Positions 1 through 7,658 of a DNA stretch of 35,179 nucleotides are shown in pieces. The position numbers and the translations under genes were made by a program. The stretch is taken from assembly GCA_025358295.1 (NCBI GenBank), contig JANYJY010000054.1:1-35179 (forward strand), read 5' to 3'. The DNA comes from Gammaproteobacteria bacterium (lineage in GTDB: Bacteria; Pseudomonadota; Gammaproteobacteria; Steroidobacterales; Steroidobacteraceae). Positions within the stretch are counted from its first letter, which is position 1. Each line of letters opens with the position of its first letter. The notes under the pieces were generated by a model that was not told where the DNA came from, searched no databases, and saw nothing but the letters and a program-made list of their open reading frames with translations.

Positions 1-2
1 CG

Positions 3-53
3 GCCAGGAACATGCATCGGAAGGAGCGCGTGATTTATGAACAAGCGTCTTAA
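3..53 (+). CDS. BrnT-like toxin, 3' end only
   Basis: Only the last 16 codons are inside the window, ending at a TAA at 51-53. The frame reads ARNMHRKERVIYEQAS, which resembles the conserved C-terminus of BrnT-family RNase toxins (an SAR-x6-ER-x-YE pattern recalled from the family). The gene overlaps the start of the next gene, a CopG/BrnA-like antitoxin, by 17 bases; toxin first, antitoxin second is the usual order of brnTA. The call rests on this short tail plus the neighbour, so it is an inference until the upstream sequence is seen. Confidence 0.55.
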   Translation, partial: ARNMHRKERVIYEQAS

Positions 54-303
54 GCCCGTCCCGAAATTTACTAGTGAGGCAGCGGAAAGGGCGTTCTGGG
101 AAAAGAACGACTCGACGGTGTATATGGACTGGAAAAAAGCACAGGTGGCGGTACTTCCTAATCTAAAGCCGTCGACCCAGACGATCTCATTGCGGCTGCC
201 GCAGCATCTTCTTGACTCCATAAAGTCAGCTGCCAACGCGCGAGATGTGCCTTATCAATCCCTGATCAAGGTGTGGCTGCAAGAGAAGGTTCAGGATTCG
301 TAA
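37..303 (+). CDS. BrnA/CopG-family antitoxin
   Basis: An 88-residue protein of the CopG/BrnA antitoxin type, expected to bind and neutralise the BrnT-like toxin encoded just upstream and to repress the operon. Visible features are an N-terminal toxin-binding-like stretch with FWEKNDSTVYMDW (about residues 21-33) and a C-terminal ribbon-helix-helix segment (TISLRLPQHLLDSIKSAANA, about 49-68) followed by the PYQSLIKVWLQEK end typical of BrnA/CopG antitoxins. The ATG lies inside the end of the toxin gene, giving translational coupling, with GGAAGGAG upstream. It appears intact. Confidence 0.82.
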   Translation: MNKRLKPVPKFTSEAAERAFWEKNDSTVYMDWKKAQVAVLPNLKPSTQTISLRLPQHLLDSIKSAANARDVPYQSLIKVWLQEKVQDS

Positions 304-305
304 TT

Positions 306-445
306 CCTTTCGGCATCTATCGCCCTCTATCGCACCCAAGCGGAATTTTCTGGCGGTATATTTGACGGTAAGTCCGGCGTACCCTGACAAGAAGTCTCGT
401 ACTTTCAGTTGCTTATACGTGCCGGAGACAATTGAGTGGGGGTGA
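306..445 (+). repeat. Direct repeat copy A (~140 bp) before the DUF4143 ATPase
   Basis: This intergenic stretch matches 1758-1898 along its whole length, with scattered substitutions. Both copies begin CGGCATCTATCGCC with a second TCTATCGC directly after it, continue through GCGGTATATTTGACGGTAA (here) or GACGGTATTTTTGACGGTAA (copy B), share an AAGAAG block, and end in GAGACAATTGAGTGGG or GAGACGATTGAGTGGG followed by a TGA. The minus strand of both copies reads a similar short peptide ending in LGAI-[ED]-GDRCRK, so the repeat may descend from the end of a coding sequence. I cannot identify the parent. Confidence 0.75.
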
Positions 446-463
446 CCAGGCGGAGCTGATGCC

Positions 464-1639
464 TTGAATATTGAGCGGGCGTCGCTCATTATACGAGGCA
501 TGCTTGAACGGACGAAGCTCTTGGCAAGGCTGCGCGCTGGTCTGCGAACGAGTCCCGCGGTGGCGCTGCTCGGTCCCCGGCAGTGCGGCAAGACTACGCT
601 CGCACGGCAGCTTGCAGGTACCTCGACGAGCACCTACTTCGATCTGGAAAATCCTGTCGATCTGGCGCGACTGTCCGAGCCTATGACGGCGCTGGAATCG
701 TTGCGTGGTCTCATCGTGATTGATGAGGTGCAGCGGCATCCCGATCTCTTCCCGATTCTTAGGGTATTGTTGGACCGCAAGCCGATTCAGGCACGTTTCC
801 TAATTCTTGGCAGCGCATCACCTGAGTTGCTACGCCAGAGTTCTGAAACCTTGGCGGGCCGGATAGCCATTGTCGAGATGAGCGGATTCACTCTTGAAGA
901 ACTCAATCGTCCGGATCTCAATCGATTATGGGTTCGCGGCGGCTTTCCGCGCTCCTTTCTGGCGCGCACGGAGGCTGTGAGTACCGCATGGCGCGAAGAT
1001 TTCATCCGCACTTTCCTTGAGCGTGATTTGGCTCAACTTGGGGTGAACGTGCCCTCCGGTACGATGCGCCGGTTTTGGACAATGACTGCGCACTATTCGG
1101 GAGGCATATGGAACAGCTCGGAGATTGGGCGTTCGCTGGGCGAGGCTCATACGACCGTGAAACGTCATCTCGACGCCCTGTCCGGCGCGCTTGTCGTACG
1201 AGTGCTCGAGCCTTGGTACGCGAACATTGGTAAGCGGTTAGTGAAATCTCCGAAGGTTTACATTAGGGATACGGGACTCCTTCATACGTTGCTCGGCATT
1301 GGTGATCGCCGGCAACTCGATGGGCATCCCGTGGTCGGAGGATCATGGGAGGGGTTCATCATCGAGCAACTTCTCGCTCAAGTGCCCAAAGCCAAAGCCT
1401 ACTACTGGCGCACGCAGGCCGGCGCAGAACTCGACTTGCTGTTGTTTCTAAAGGGGCGGCGTATTGGAATCGAGATCAAACGGGCAGACGCACCAAAGAT
1501 GACACCGTCGATGGGTTCGGCGCTCGAAGACCTTGGGCTGCATCGATTGTTCGTGGTTTATCCAGGCGTGGTGCGCTATGCGCTCCGTCCCAAGGTCGAA
1601 GTAATGTCGCTGGCGCAGTGCGTGGCCGAACTGATGTGA
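464..1639 (+). CDS. AAA_14 ATPase with C-terminal DUF4143 domain
   Basis: A P-loop ATPase of the AAA_14/DUF4143 family. The Walker A motif GPRQCGKTT is at about residues 37-45 and Walker B VIDEV at about 85-89, followed by a sensor-like GSASPELL. A winged-helix-like middle section leads to the C-terminal DUF4143 domain with GAELDLLL and GIEIKRAD, an E/D...ExK arrangement reminiscent of PD-(D/E)XK nucleases. The cellular role of these proteins is not firmly known; they are frequent in accessory DNA near toxin-antitoxin genes. The longest frame begins at a TTG (464) with GGAG seven bases upstream; the family more often begins at MLERTKLL, which would be the ATG at 500. The gene looks intact and is bracketed by the two direct repeats. 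Confidence 0.85.
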   Translation: MNIERASLIIRGMLERTKLLARLRAGLRTSPAVALLGPRQCGKTTLARQLAGTSTSTYFDLENPVDLARLSEPMTALESLRGLIVIDEVQRHPDLFPILRVLLDRKPIQARFLILGSASPELLRQSSETLAGRIAIVEMSGFTLEELNRPDLNRLWVRGGFPRSFLARTEAVSTAWREDFIRTFLERDLAQLGVNVPSGTMRRFWTMTAHYSGGIWNSSEIGRSLGEAHTTVKRHLDALSGALVVRVLEPWYANIGKRLVKSPKVYIRDTGLLHTLLGIGDRRQLDGHPVVGGSWEGFIIEQLLAQVPKAKAYYWRTQAGAELDLLLFLKGRRIGIEIKRADAPKMTPSMGSALEDLGLHRLFVVYPGVVRYALRPKVEVMSLAQCVAELM

Positions 1640-1757
1640 CGCGGTAAGTCACTGGATTCGATGGCTGGAAGTATCAGCAATGAAATGGGCCGACGTTTTT
1701 GGATGCCTCTGACCAATTGATCGCCCTTTGCGCCGCGAAAAAGTAAACGCGCCGAGG

Positions 1758-1898
1758 CCTTTTCGGCATCTATCGCCGTCTATCGCCCCCAAGCGATTTT
1801 GGCTGACGGTATTTTTGACGGTAAAATTGAAACGCGCCCACAAGAAGCTCTGTGCATTCAGATCCTTACATGTGCGGGAGACGATTGAGTGGGAGTGA
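1758..1898 (+). repeat. Direct repeat copy B (~140 bp) after the DUF4143 ATPase
   Basis: Second copy of the element at 306-445, same orientation, about 1.45 kb away, so the two copies bracket the ATPase gene. It shows the tandem CTATCGCC units, the paired GACGGTA units six bases apart, the AAGAAG block and the terminal GATTGAGTGGGAGTGA. It abuts the truncated IS91-type transposase. Recombination between the copies would excise the ATPase; whether the repeats mark an insertion or a duplication cannot be told from one sequence. Confidence 0.75.
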
Positions 1899-1909
1899 GG
1901 GGTCGCCGC

Positions 1910-2335
1910 GCTTCTTGTGCGCAGCGGCCGCGAGCACCAATCGTCGCTTTCAGCTGCAAGAAGCGCGGGTTCTATCCTTCCTGCGGCGGCCGGCGCTTGG
2001 CCGAGACCGCGGCGCTGCTGGCCGATGAGGTGTTGCCAGAGCGTCCGCTACGACAATGGGTGCTGTCGCTTCCCTTTGCATTGCGGTTCCTGCTGGCCAT
2101 GGATCCGGATTCAATGACGCTGGTATTTCGCACCGTCTACCGCGCGATTTCTGGCTTCCTGCTGAAGCAGGCGGGCCGCACCCGCACCAGAGAATTTCCC
2201 GGCGCCGTGACGTTGATCCAGCGCTTTGGCTCCGCTCTGAATTTCAATATTCATTTTCAAAGGTTCTTTCTGGATGGCGTGAATCTACTAGTCGAAGGTG
2301 CAGCGCCGGTGTTTCGGCACGTGCCTGCGCCGTTC
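1910..2335 (+). mobile_element. IS91-family transposase fragment (truncated, inactive)
   Basis: The open frame here carries the middle of an IS91/IS801-type transposase: AFSCKKRGFYPSCGGRRLAE (zinc-finger remnant), then VLPERPLRQWVLSLPF, and GAVTLIQRFGSALN at about 2200-2240. The part N-terminal to the zinc finger and everything after about residue 150 of the frame are missing; real similarity ends near HVPAPF at about 2333. The catalytic HUH motif, expected as HFH before LFLDG, reads HFQ, so the second histidine is lost as well. The remaining frame to 2482 runs antisense through an unrelated gene fragment. The element must be dead, but it marks a past transposition and a breakpoint in the catabolic genes next to it. 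Confidence 0.8.
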
Positions 2336-2549
2336 ACCCTGCAGACGGTGCCAGCCGGAGCAGAAGAGGCCGAGCAGCAAGGCGATCCAAGGATTTGTCG
2401 CGAGCCAGGTAGTCCTTGGACAACGGCGGGCGCGAGTAGGGTAGGTCCCGTTCGCGTCCGATCAGCAGCACGGAACCGGTGAAACCGTGCTGGCGCAGCG
2501 CGATGGCGGTCTGGGCCCCGCCAGGGCCGCTGCCGACGATGATAACGTC
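2336..2549 (-). pseudogene. FAD-dependent ferredoxin reductase, N-terminal fragment
   Basis: On the minus strand, immediately after the stop codon of the FAH gene and in the same frame, the sequence reads [20 protein letters not shown], followed by [10 protein letters not shown] and [14 protein letters not shown]. This is the N-terminal FAD-binding Rossmann fold (GxGxxG) and the conserved RPPLSKDYL block of rhodocoxin/putidaredoxin-reductase type proteins, which pass electrons from NAD(P)H to a ferredoxin for oxygenases. Only about 70 of the usual ~400 residues remain. There is no start codon, since the FAH TGA sits right before the Rossmann motif, and the 3' part is replaced by the IS91 remnant. 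It is a decayed fragment. Confidence 0.75.
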
Positions 2550-3407
2550 TCAGGGTTTCACCCATCTCTCGATGACATCGCCGGGCCTCAGGAAGCGATT
2601 GCCGTGGAATGCACCGTTGCCGGGCGGCGATCCGGTCGAAAGTAGATCTCCCGGCACCAGGCTGACTCGTTCGCTGGCATAGGAAAGAATCTGTTCCGGA
2701 GAGAAGATCATGTCGGTCACGGGCCAGTCCTGCATCACCTTGCCATTGAGCTTCAGCACGATGCGGATCTGGCTGAAATCGACAAACTGCCTGGGCACGA
2801 AGAAAGGTCCCAGCGGCTTGAAGTTCGGTTGGTTCTTGCTGATCCTGTCGAACATGAAGCGCACGTCGGTGCGCCGGAATTCGTCGACCGTGCCCAGGTC
2901 ATTGACCATCACGTAGCCGGCGACCAGCTGGTGCGCATCCTCGGGCTTCACGTAAGGGCCAGTCTTGCCGACGATGACGCCGAGCTCCAGTTCCCAGTCC
3001 GGATGCGCGCCGATCAGCGGCAGCGGAATGTCGTCGTTAGGGCCCGCCAGTGCGGAGTGCAGGCCGGTCCAGAAGAAGGGCATGCCTTCACGCGCTCGCC
3101 GGTCGACCTCGGCCAGGTTGCGCTGGAAGAACGCCTCGTCGCTCTCGCCCGGTCGCCGACTGTGCTGGTTGAACTTGTTGTGCGTCATCATCTCGGCGAC
3201 ATGCTGGCGGTAGTTCGAGCCGGCGAAGAGCATGTTCGGGTGCGACACAACCGGGTGCGCGTGCAGGTCCGTGAGCGCAAGGTCGGCACCCGCGCGCCGG
3301 GCGGCGATGTCCACCAGTGTGTCGAAGCTGCGCTCCCAGTCCTCGAAGATCGCGTGGGTGTCCTGCCATCGGGCACCCAGGTCGGTCACTGCGCCGTCGG
3401 GCAGCAT
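2550..3407 (-). pseudogene. Fumarylacetoacetate hydrolase family protein, fused out of frame to a dioxygenase remnant
   Basis: The frame encodes a FAH-family hydrolase core: MLFAGSNYRQH, then GAHPDWELELGVIVGK with the metal-binding E-x-E, VMVNDLGTVDEFRR and DLLSTGSPPGNG near the end. Such enzymes cleave C-C bonds or hydrate ring-cleavage products in aromatic degradation. The first possible ATG (3407) lies inside the end of the upstream VOC dioxygenase remnant in another frame. The normal N-terminal segment of the family appears to be missing, as if a deletion joined the two genes. The catalytic core is otherwise uninterrupted, so a shortened product is conceivable, but loss of function is more likely. 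The gene ends at the TGA that precedes the reductase fragment. Confidence 0.7.
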
Positions 3408-3972
3408 GGTGATCCACGAACTCATCGCCGCGATCCAGCCGCAAGAAGCCGACGATCTGCGCGCGGGGCTGCCCGGGCACGTGGTAGATGTCACTGCCGA
3501 TCAGTCCGAACTTCGTGCTGTACCACGCGGCGGTGGCCGCAAAGCTCTTCACGAACAGTCCCACGTGTCCGATCCGCCATAGCCTCGCCGGCCCCCGCTC
3601 GCGCGGATGCTGATTGCATCCCAGCCGGGGTTTGCTGAAGGGTGTGTTGATCTGCGGCTCGGGGTAGGCGGCCTCGGCCTCGCGTCGGGTTGTACCCTGG
3701 ACCAGCTGCACCTCGTTGCCATCCGGATCGCGCAGCGAAACGAATTCGCCGCCGCCGGGCAGGTCCAGTTTCGCGACGGGCGCAGCGCCCAGCTGCGAAA
3801 CCGCCTCGTCGAGCTGCGTCCTGTCATCCACTTCAAAGGCCATGCCGACGAAGGCGTCCCCGTCACTGCGGGTGGCGACATAGGCAAAGGCGTCGCCACC
3901 CCGCGTGCGCATCACCAGCCGGTCCAGGTCCTTTGCCCTGAACCTCACGTGGTGCAGGCACTTCAATCGCAT
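3405..3972 (-). pseudogene. VOC-family (glyoxalase/extradiol dioxygenase) protein, internally deleted and truncated
   Basis: It begins MRLKCLHHVRFRAKDLDRL, the usual start of one-protein VOC dioxygenases related to 2,3-dihydroxybiphenyl dioxygenase. It then jumps directly to VMRTRGGDAFAYVA; relatives as I recall them have about 20 more residues between these blocks, so an in-frame deletion is likely. Next come FEVDDRTQLDEAV, SLRDPDGNEVQLV, WRIGHVGLFVKSF and GLIGSDIYHVPG. Similarity stops at FLRLDRGDEFVDHH, where the reading frame runs into the FAH gene in a different frame. The C-terminal third with the remaining metal ligands is gone, so it should not be functional. VOC and FAH genes are natural neighbours in catechol-type pathways. 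Confidence 0.72.
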
Positions 3973-4239
3973 GACTTTCCCCCGGTTGGTATCGCGTCTT
4001 CCCTTATCGCAACAAGGGATGAATCTGGAAAATGAATTGATTTAATGCCTGGCATTGAAATTGCCTATATGCGTTCGGTGGCTGACCGGACTGCTGCAGG
4101 ATGAGGCCCGGGAATTGCCCCAGGTGGCTTGACTCGCTGGAGGCCAACGGTCCTTCAGAAATCGAATCCCGTGCGTATGCCATAGGTCCGCGGCGGATTC
4201 GGGTGGCGCGCCAGTCGGATGGCCAGCAAGCGTATCGTC

Positions 4240-4555
4240 GAGGCCCTCGCAGAAATCCGGGCCGCCGCCCGCCGCGATCCTTCGCATGCCGCGGACGGTA
4301 GCCGACGCTTTGACTTCGATGCCGACCACCTAGCCATCCTGATTCTCGATGACGATATCAACCTCCTTGTTGTATCGATAGCGAAAGTGGAAAAAATCGT
4401 ATCGCTCAGCGCTCCAACTTGCGAGCTTGAGGAGTTCGCCAAGAACAACGGTTTCAAGAAGCGACCCAAAGAGCGTGCGGTCGGATTTCAGCCGAACTGG
4501 AGAAAGATTCCACATGGCAGCTAGCAGTCCGGAATCAAGGAAGTAGAGTTGGGGT
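4240..4555 (-). pseudogene. C-terminal remnant of a second DUF4143 ATPase
   Basis: Read on the minus strand, the frame gives PQLYFLDSGLLAAM, then RTLFGSLLETVVLGELLKLA, FFHFRYRYNKEVDIVIENQDG, a TAG stop (4330-4332), and in the same frame VVGIEVKASATVRGMRRIAA. This is the C-terminal DUF4143 region of an AAA_14 ATPase, including the E-x-D...ExK segment, with an amber stop in the middle and no ATPase half. It is a different lineage from the intact gene at 464-1639. The 5' break falls just before the vapC end, so the vapBC pair may have replaced the rest of the gene. Its 3' boundary is approximate. Confidence 0.72.
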
Positions 4556-4575
4556 GTCTTGACAAGTCGATTGAT

Positions 4576-4947
4576 TCAGGCAAACGAGATATCGAAGCGT
4601 GCAGCGAGCGCCTCGAGATTCTTATCCAAGGTCCACAATACGGCGTCGGAAGTAAGCAGTACTGACCCAAGCAAGAGTAGATCGACGGCGCCGCAGCCAG
4701 AATCGTGAAGTTGTTCACGCGCGATCAACGCGAGTGTTTCTTCGGTGTTGGCGACAGTCGCGGAGCGCAGCTGCCTAAAATCGCTCAAAGTACGCTCGCG
4801 CGGTGCCGGCGGCGTGCCGCACGCGATTTCGATCAAAACCATGGGATGGCAAAGTACTTGGTCGGCCGACAATAAGGTCTGCAGGACTGGATTGGGCTTG
4901 CGGAAATGCGAAATCCAAACCGAGGTGTCCGCGAGCACGAGGTGCAT
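4576..4947 (-). CDS. vapC: VapC-family PIN-domain toxin
   Basis: A 123-residue PIN-domain ribonuclease. Acidic residues expected at the Mg-dependent active site are visible: D in LADTSVWISHF near the N-terminus, E in VLIEIACG, and D in CGAVDLLLLGS and SDAVLWTLDKN towards the C-terminus. VapC toxins cleave specific RNAs, often initiator tRNA or rRNA, when not bound by VapB. The gene starts 12 bases after the VapB-like antitoxin gene, the standard operon order. Length and motifs are normal, so I regard it as intact. Confidence 0.88.
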   Translation of the reverse strand: MHLVLADTSVWISHFRKPNPVLQTLLSADQVLCHPMVLIEIACGTPPAPRERTLSDFRQLRSATVANTEETLALIAREQLHDSGCGAVDLLLLGSVLLTSDAVLWTLDKNLEALAARFDISFA

Positions 4948-4959
4948 CTTAACTGAACC

Positions 4960-5154
4960 TTAAAGTGGCCTGCGGCGTGGGACCGGCCTCATCCGCGGCG
5001 CTTTTCCCCCGAGTGCGGCAAGGCGCTTGCCTGCCTGGACGCGAACAAATACCTTCATTGCCTCCCGAAATAGGTCGGCCCTGTCTGTCCCTGGGTCGGC
5101 AACTTCCAACGCACGCTGAAAAAGCTCATCGTCGATGGTCACGGTGGTTCTCAC
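4960..5154 (-). CDS. vapB: VapB-family antitoxin
   Basis: A 64-residue antitoxin beginning MRTTVTIDDELFQRALEVA, the ribbon-helix-helix form of VapB (type II, DUF2191-like), followed by a short basic and proline-rich tail that would wrap the toxin. The start is a GTG preceded by AAAGGAG. It lies directly upstream of vapC. The repeated palindromic sequence just upstream of the start (5168-5205) is the probable operator through which the VapBC complex represses its own promoter. Confidence 0.87.
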   Translation of the reverse strand: MRTTVTIDDELFQRALEVADPGTDRADLFREAMKVFVRVQAGKRLAALGGKAPRMRPVPRRRPL

Positions 5155-5167
5155 GGCGAACTCCTTT

Positions 5168-5205
5168 GCATCAAATGAGATGCATTATAGCATCAAGAGA
5201 TGCAT
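5168..5205 (-). promoter_or_regulatory. Probable VapBC operator, two direct half-sites
   Basis: Two near-identical blocks lie head to tail just upstream of vapB: GCATCAAATGAGATGCAT (5168-5185) and GCATCAAGAGATGCAT (5190-5205). Each is itself a dyad with outer GCATC/GATGC arms, the kind of tandem palindrome bound by RHH antitoxins. Position and symmetry support an operator; binding is inferred. Confidence 0.6.
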
Positions 5206-5411
5206 CAGAGTTGCGCCCTATATCGTTGGAGCATCGAGATTTGCGTTTTCTAGTCGTGACCTATCGCCATCAAGAGAGAATTGTTGACGCGGCATCGCAC
5301 GCCAAACGCCGCGCGTGAGCGTCTCTATCAAACGAACGGCGACTTTCAGCACCGCAGAGCGGAATGATGTGGTTATTCGATCGCTTACGCCGGTCAGGCA
5401 CGGCTCGCAGC

Positions 5412-6293
5412 CTAACTTCGATTCAACCGTGCGCGCGTGTACTCCAGGCATGACTCAAGTACGCTGTGTCTGGCCGGATTGTCGTTGTCGGATTTCCAGG
5501 CTACGTACAGCTCGACCGACTTCATCGAGCGCAGATTGCGCACCGGGCGGAAAGTCACACCTTCGAAGTGGAGGCTGGTTGCGGCTTCGGGACCCAGCGC
5601 GGCGCCGAGCCCTGCGGCGACCAGCGCCAAAATGGTGTGGATCTGGCTCGCGTATTGCGTGTAATCCGGCTTCACGCCCGCCGTCGCGAACGCGGTGGCA
5701 ACGAGTTCGTGGAAGTATCGCGCCTCCAGCGGCGAATACATGACGAATGGCGTTCCTTCAAAATCGGAAACCACCGGATCGCGCCGACCGCGCGCCAGGG
5801 GATGCGTAGTGGGCAGCGCCGCGACCAATGGCTCCCTGATCAGACGCAAGGACTCGAACGCCTTGAGCGAGGCGTGCGGTCGAAGCAGCGCCAAGTCGAG
5901 AGTTCCAGCGGCGAGGGCCTCGATCTGCTCCGAGGTGACCATCTCCCTCAGATTGACTTCGACGTCCGGCACTCGCGCGCGGCACTGCGCAATCATCCCG
6001 GGCATCACTCCATAGCCTGAGGCGGCCGTGAAGCCCATCGTTACGCTACCAGACTCCCCTCGGGCTGCGCGTTGCACGGCGAGCGCTGCGTTTTCTGCCA
6101 ATCGCAGAATTTGCCTTGCATCGGCCAGAAAACTCCGCCCGGCGCTGGTCAGGCGTACGACGCGGCTGGTGCGCTCCAGCAATGTGACTCCCAGCCGTTG
6201 CTCGAGCAGTTGCACTTGGCGGCTCAGCGGCGGCTGGGTCATATGCAGACGAACAGCGGCACGGCCGAAGTGCAACTCCTCGGCGACGATCAT
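5412..6293 (-). CDS. LysR-family transcriptional regulator with disrupted N-terminus
   Basis: A LysR regulator with the winged helix-turn-helix (FGRAAVRLHMTQPPLSRQVQ, then LEQRLGVTLLERTSR and LTSAGRSFL) and a C-terminal LysR substrate-binding domain (GSVTMGFTAASGYGVMPG onwards). The family normally begins with about ten more residues. Upstream, the frame reads M-L-E-L-N-Q-L-R, then TGA (6297-6299), then F-M-I-V-A-E-E, so the ancestral ATG is at 6321-6323 and a nonsense codon follows eight codons later. Only the internal ATG at 6293 remains, which would drop the first helix of the DNA-binding domain. No good ribosome site is evident for it. The gene faces the epimerase gene, the classic LysR arrangement, and may be a recent pseudogene. 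Confidence 0.75.
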   Translation of the reverse strand: MIVAEELHFGRAAVRLHMTQPPLSRQVQLLEQRLGVTLLERTSRVVRLTSAGRSFLADARQILRLAENAALAVQRAARGESGSVTMGFTAASGYGVMPGMIAQCRARVPDVEVNLREMVTSEQIEALAAGTLDLALLRPHASLKAFESLRLIREPLVAALPTTHPLARGRRDPVVSDFEGTPFVMYSPLEARYFHELVATAFATAGVKPDYTQYASQIHTILALVAAGLGAALGPEAATSLHFEGVTFRPVRNLRSMKSVELYVAWKSDNDNPARHSVLESCLEYTRARLNRS

Positions 6294-6320
6294 GAATCAA
6301 CGCAGCTGGTTCAATTCGAG

Positions 6321-6363
6321 CATCGATGCATACCGTGAATTGATCAATGCCAATATTGGGTTG
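6321..6363 (+). promoter_or_regulatory. Bipartite motif, copy 1 (lysR/epimerase intergenic region)
   Basis: CATCGATGCA (6321-6330) is followed after 16 bases by ATGCCAATATTG (6347-6358) and then, two bases on, TTGGA. The same two blocks with identical spacing recur at 7659-7701 upstream of the beta-propeller gene; 30 of 38 positions match. CATCGATG is a perfect palindrome. Here the motif overlaps the ancestral lysR start and lies about 115 bases before the epimerase start. It is a candidate LysR-regulator binding site. Confidence 0.55.
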
Positions 6364-6474
6364 GACTTGGATAATGGCACTTCCTAGACTCGCCTTCAAC
6401 GGGTAGTTTCCTCTCGACAGCGGTCGGTGACCGGCGCTTGTTGCGCGCGGCGCACGCCACCGTGGAGGCATTCT

Positions 6475-7632
6475 TTGATTGAGCGAACACGTATTTGCCG
6501 CAGCCGGCGCGGCGCCGGACTGCTGATGGTGCTGCCGGCCACTGCCACTATGACGTTTGCCGGCACGGCAGGCCATGTCCAGACAGCGGCGTTCGGCCAA
6601 GTGAATGGGGAGGCGGTCGAGGTATTCACCCTGACCAACGCAGCGGGAATCGAGCTGCGCGTGATGACCTACGGAGCAGCCATTGTCTCCCTCAAGACGC
6701 CAGACCGCTCCGGACGGCTCGCCAACATCGTGCTCGGTTTCGACGACCTCGATCCCTATGTCGGGGGAACTCGCCACTTCGGCGCCACTGTTGGGCGCTA
6801 TGCCAATCGCATCGCCAATGGCCGGTTCTCTTTGGACGGTAACACTTACAGCGTGTCACAGAATGATGGACACAACACCCTGCATGGCGGCCTGCGGGGT
6901 TTTGACAAGCGGATCTGGAAGGAAGTGTCTGCTACTACACCGCCGCAGGGGGCCACTTTGCGGCTGACTTATAGTAGCGCCGCGGGGGAGGAGGGCTTCC
7001 CCGGTGAGCTCACCAGCACCGTGACCTACCAGCTGCGGGACGACAATACCCTGTCAATTGAATTTCAGGCCCACACCACAACCGCGACTGTCGTCAACCT
7101 CGCCAATCATGCCTACTTCAATCTAAGCGGCAACCCCGCTACGCCGGTTTTGGATCACCTGCTCACCGTGAATGCGGACGAGTTCACGCCGGTGGATGCC
7201 TCCCTGATTCCCACCGGCGAGCTCCGGTCCGTAGCCGGGACACCTTTTGATTTCCGCACGCCCGCCCGCATCGGTAGCCGGATCGGCACTGATGACGAGC
7301 AGCTGCGGCTGGGGCACGGGTACGACTACAACTGGGTATTAAACAAGTCGCAGCCCGGCGGGTTGAGTCTGGCCGCAACACTTACCGATCCCGCAACAGG
7401 GCGCACCCTGGAGGTGCGTACCACCCAACCCGGAACCCAGTTCTACTCGGGGAATTTCCTCAACAGCAGTTCCGCCGGCAACGGCAGCGTATTCCAGTAT
7501 CGGACCGGGGTGTGCCTCGAAACACAACATTTTCCCGACTCCCCGAATCACAGCGCCTTTCCATCCACGACGTTGCATAGCGGTGAGACGTACAAGGAGA
7601 CCACCGTGCTGGCGTTTCGCACGACCCGATAG
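6475..7632 (+). CDS. Secreted aldose 1-epimerase (galactose mutarotase family)
   Basis: An aldose 1-epimerase, interconverting alpha and beta anomers of hexoses. Family motifs run in order: GRYANRIANGRFSLDG, NDGHNTLHGG with the conserved His, VVNLANHAYFNLSG with the second His, and GVCLETQHFPDSPNH with the catalytic Glu. The frame extends back to a GTG at 6427, but the TTG at 6475 has GGAGG six bases upstream and gives a sensible N-terminus: basic residues (RTRICRSRRGAG), a hydrophobic stretch and an alanine-rich site, that is, a signal peptide. A periplasmic location suggests processing of sugars from polymers outside the cytoplasm. It is divergent from the lysR gene and is probably regulated with the beta-propeller/dehydratase operon through the shared upstream motif. 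Confidence 0.88.
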   Translation: MIERTRICRSRRGAGLLMVLPATATMTFAGTAGHVQTAAFGQVNGEAVEVFTLTNAAGIELRVMTYGAAIVSLKTPDRSGRLANIVLGFDDLDPYVGGTRHFGATVGRYANRIANGRFSLDGNTYSVSQNDGHNTLHGGLRGFDKRIWKEVSATTPPQGATLRLTYSSAAGEEGFPGELTSTVTYQLRDDNTLSIEFQAHTTTATVVNLANHAYFNLSGNPATPVLDHLLTVNADEFTPVDASLIPTGELRSVAGTPFDFRTPARIGSRIGTDDEQLRLGHGYDYNWVLNKSQPGGLSLAATLTDPATGRTLEVRTTQPGTQFYSGNFLNSSSAGNGSVFQYRTGVCLETQHFPDSPNHSAFPSTTLHSGETYKETTVLAFRTTR

Positions 7633-7658
7633 TTGGAGCGTTCAGGGCTGCGGTCGAA

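Noticed and set aside
5263-5310. A possible third copy of the 140-bp repeat (CTATCGCCATCAAG then TTGACG)
   Set aside because: Only about 20 scattered positions agree and the paired GACGGTA and the GATTGAGTGGG end are absent; chance similarity is as likely.
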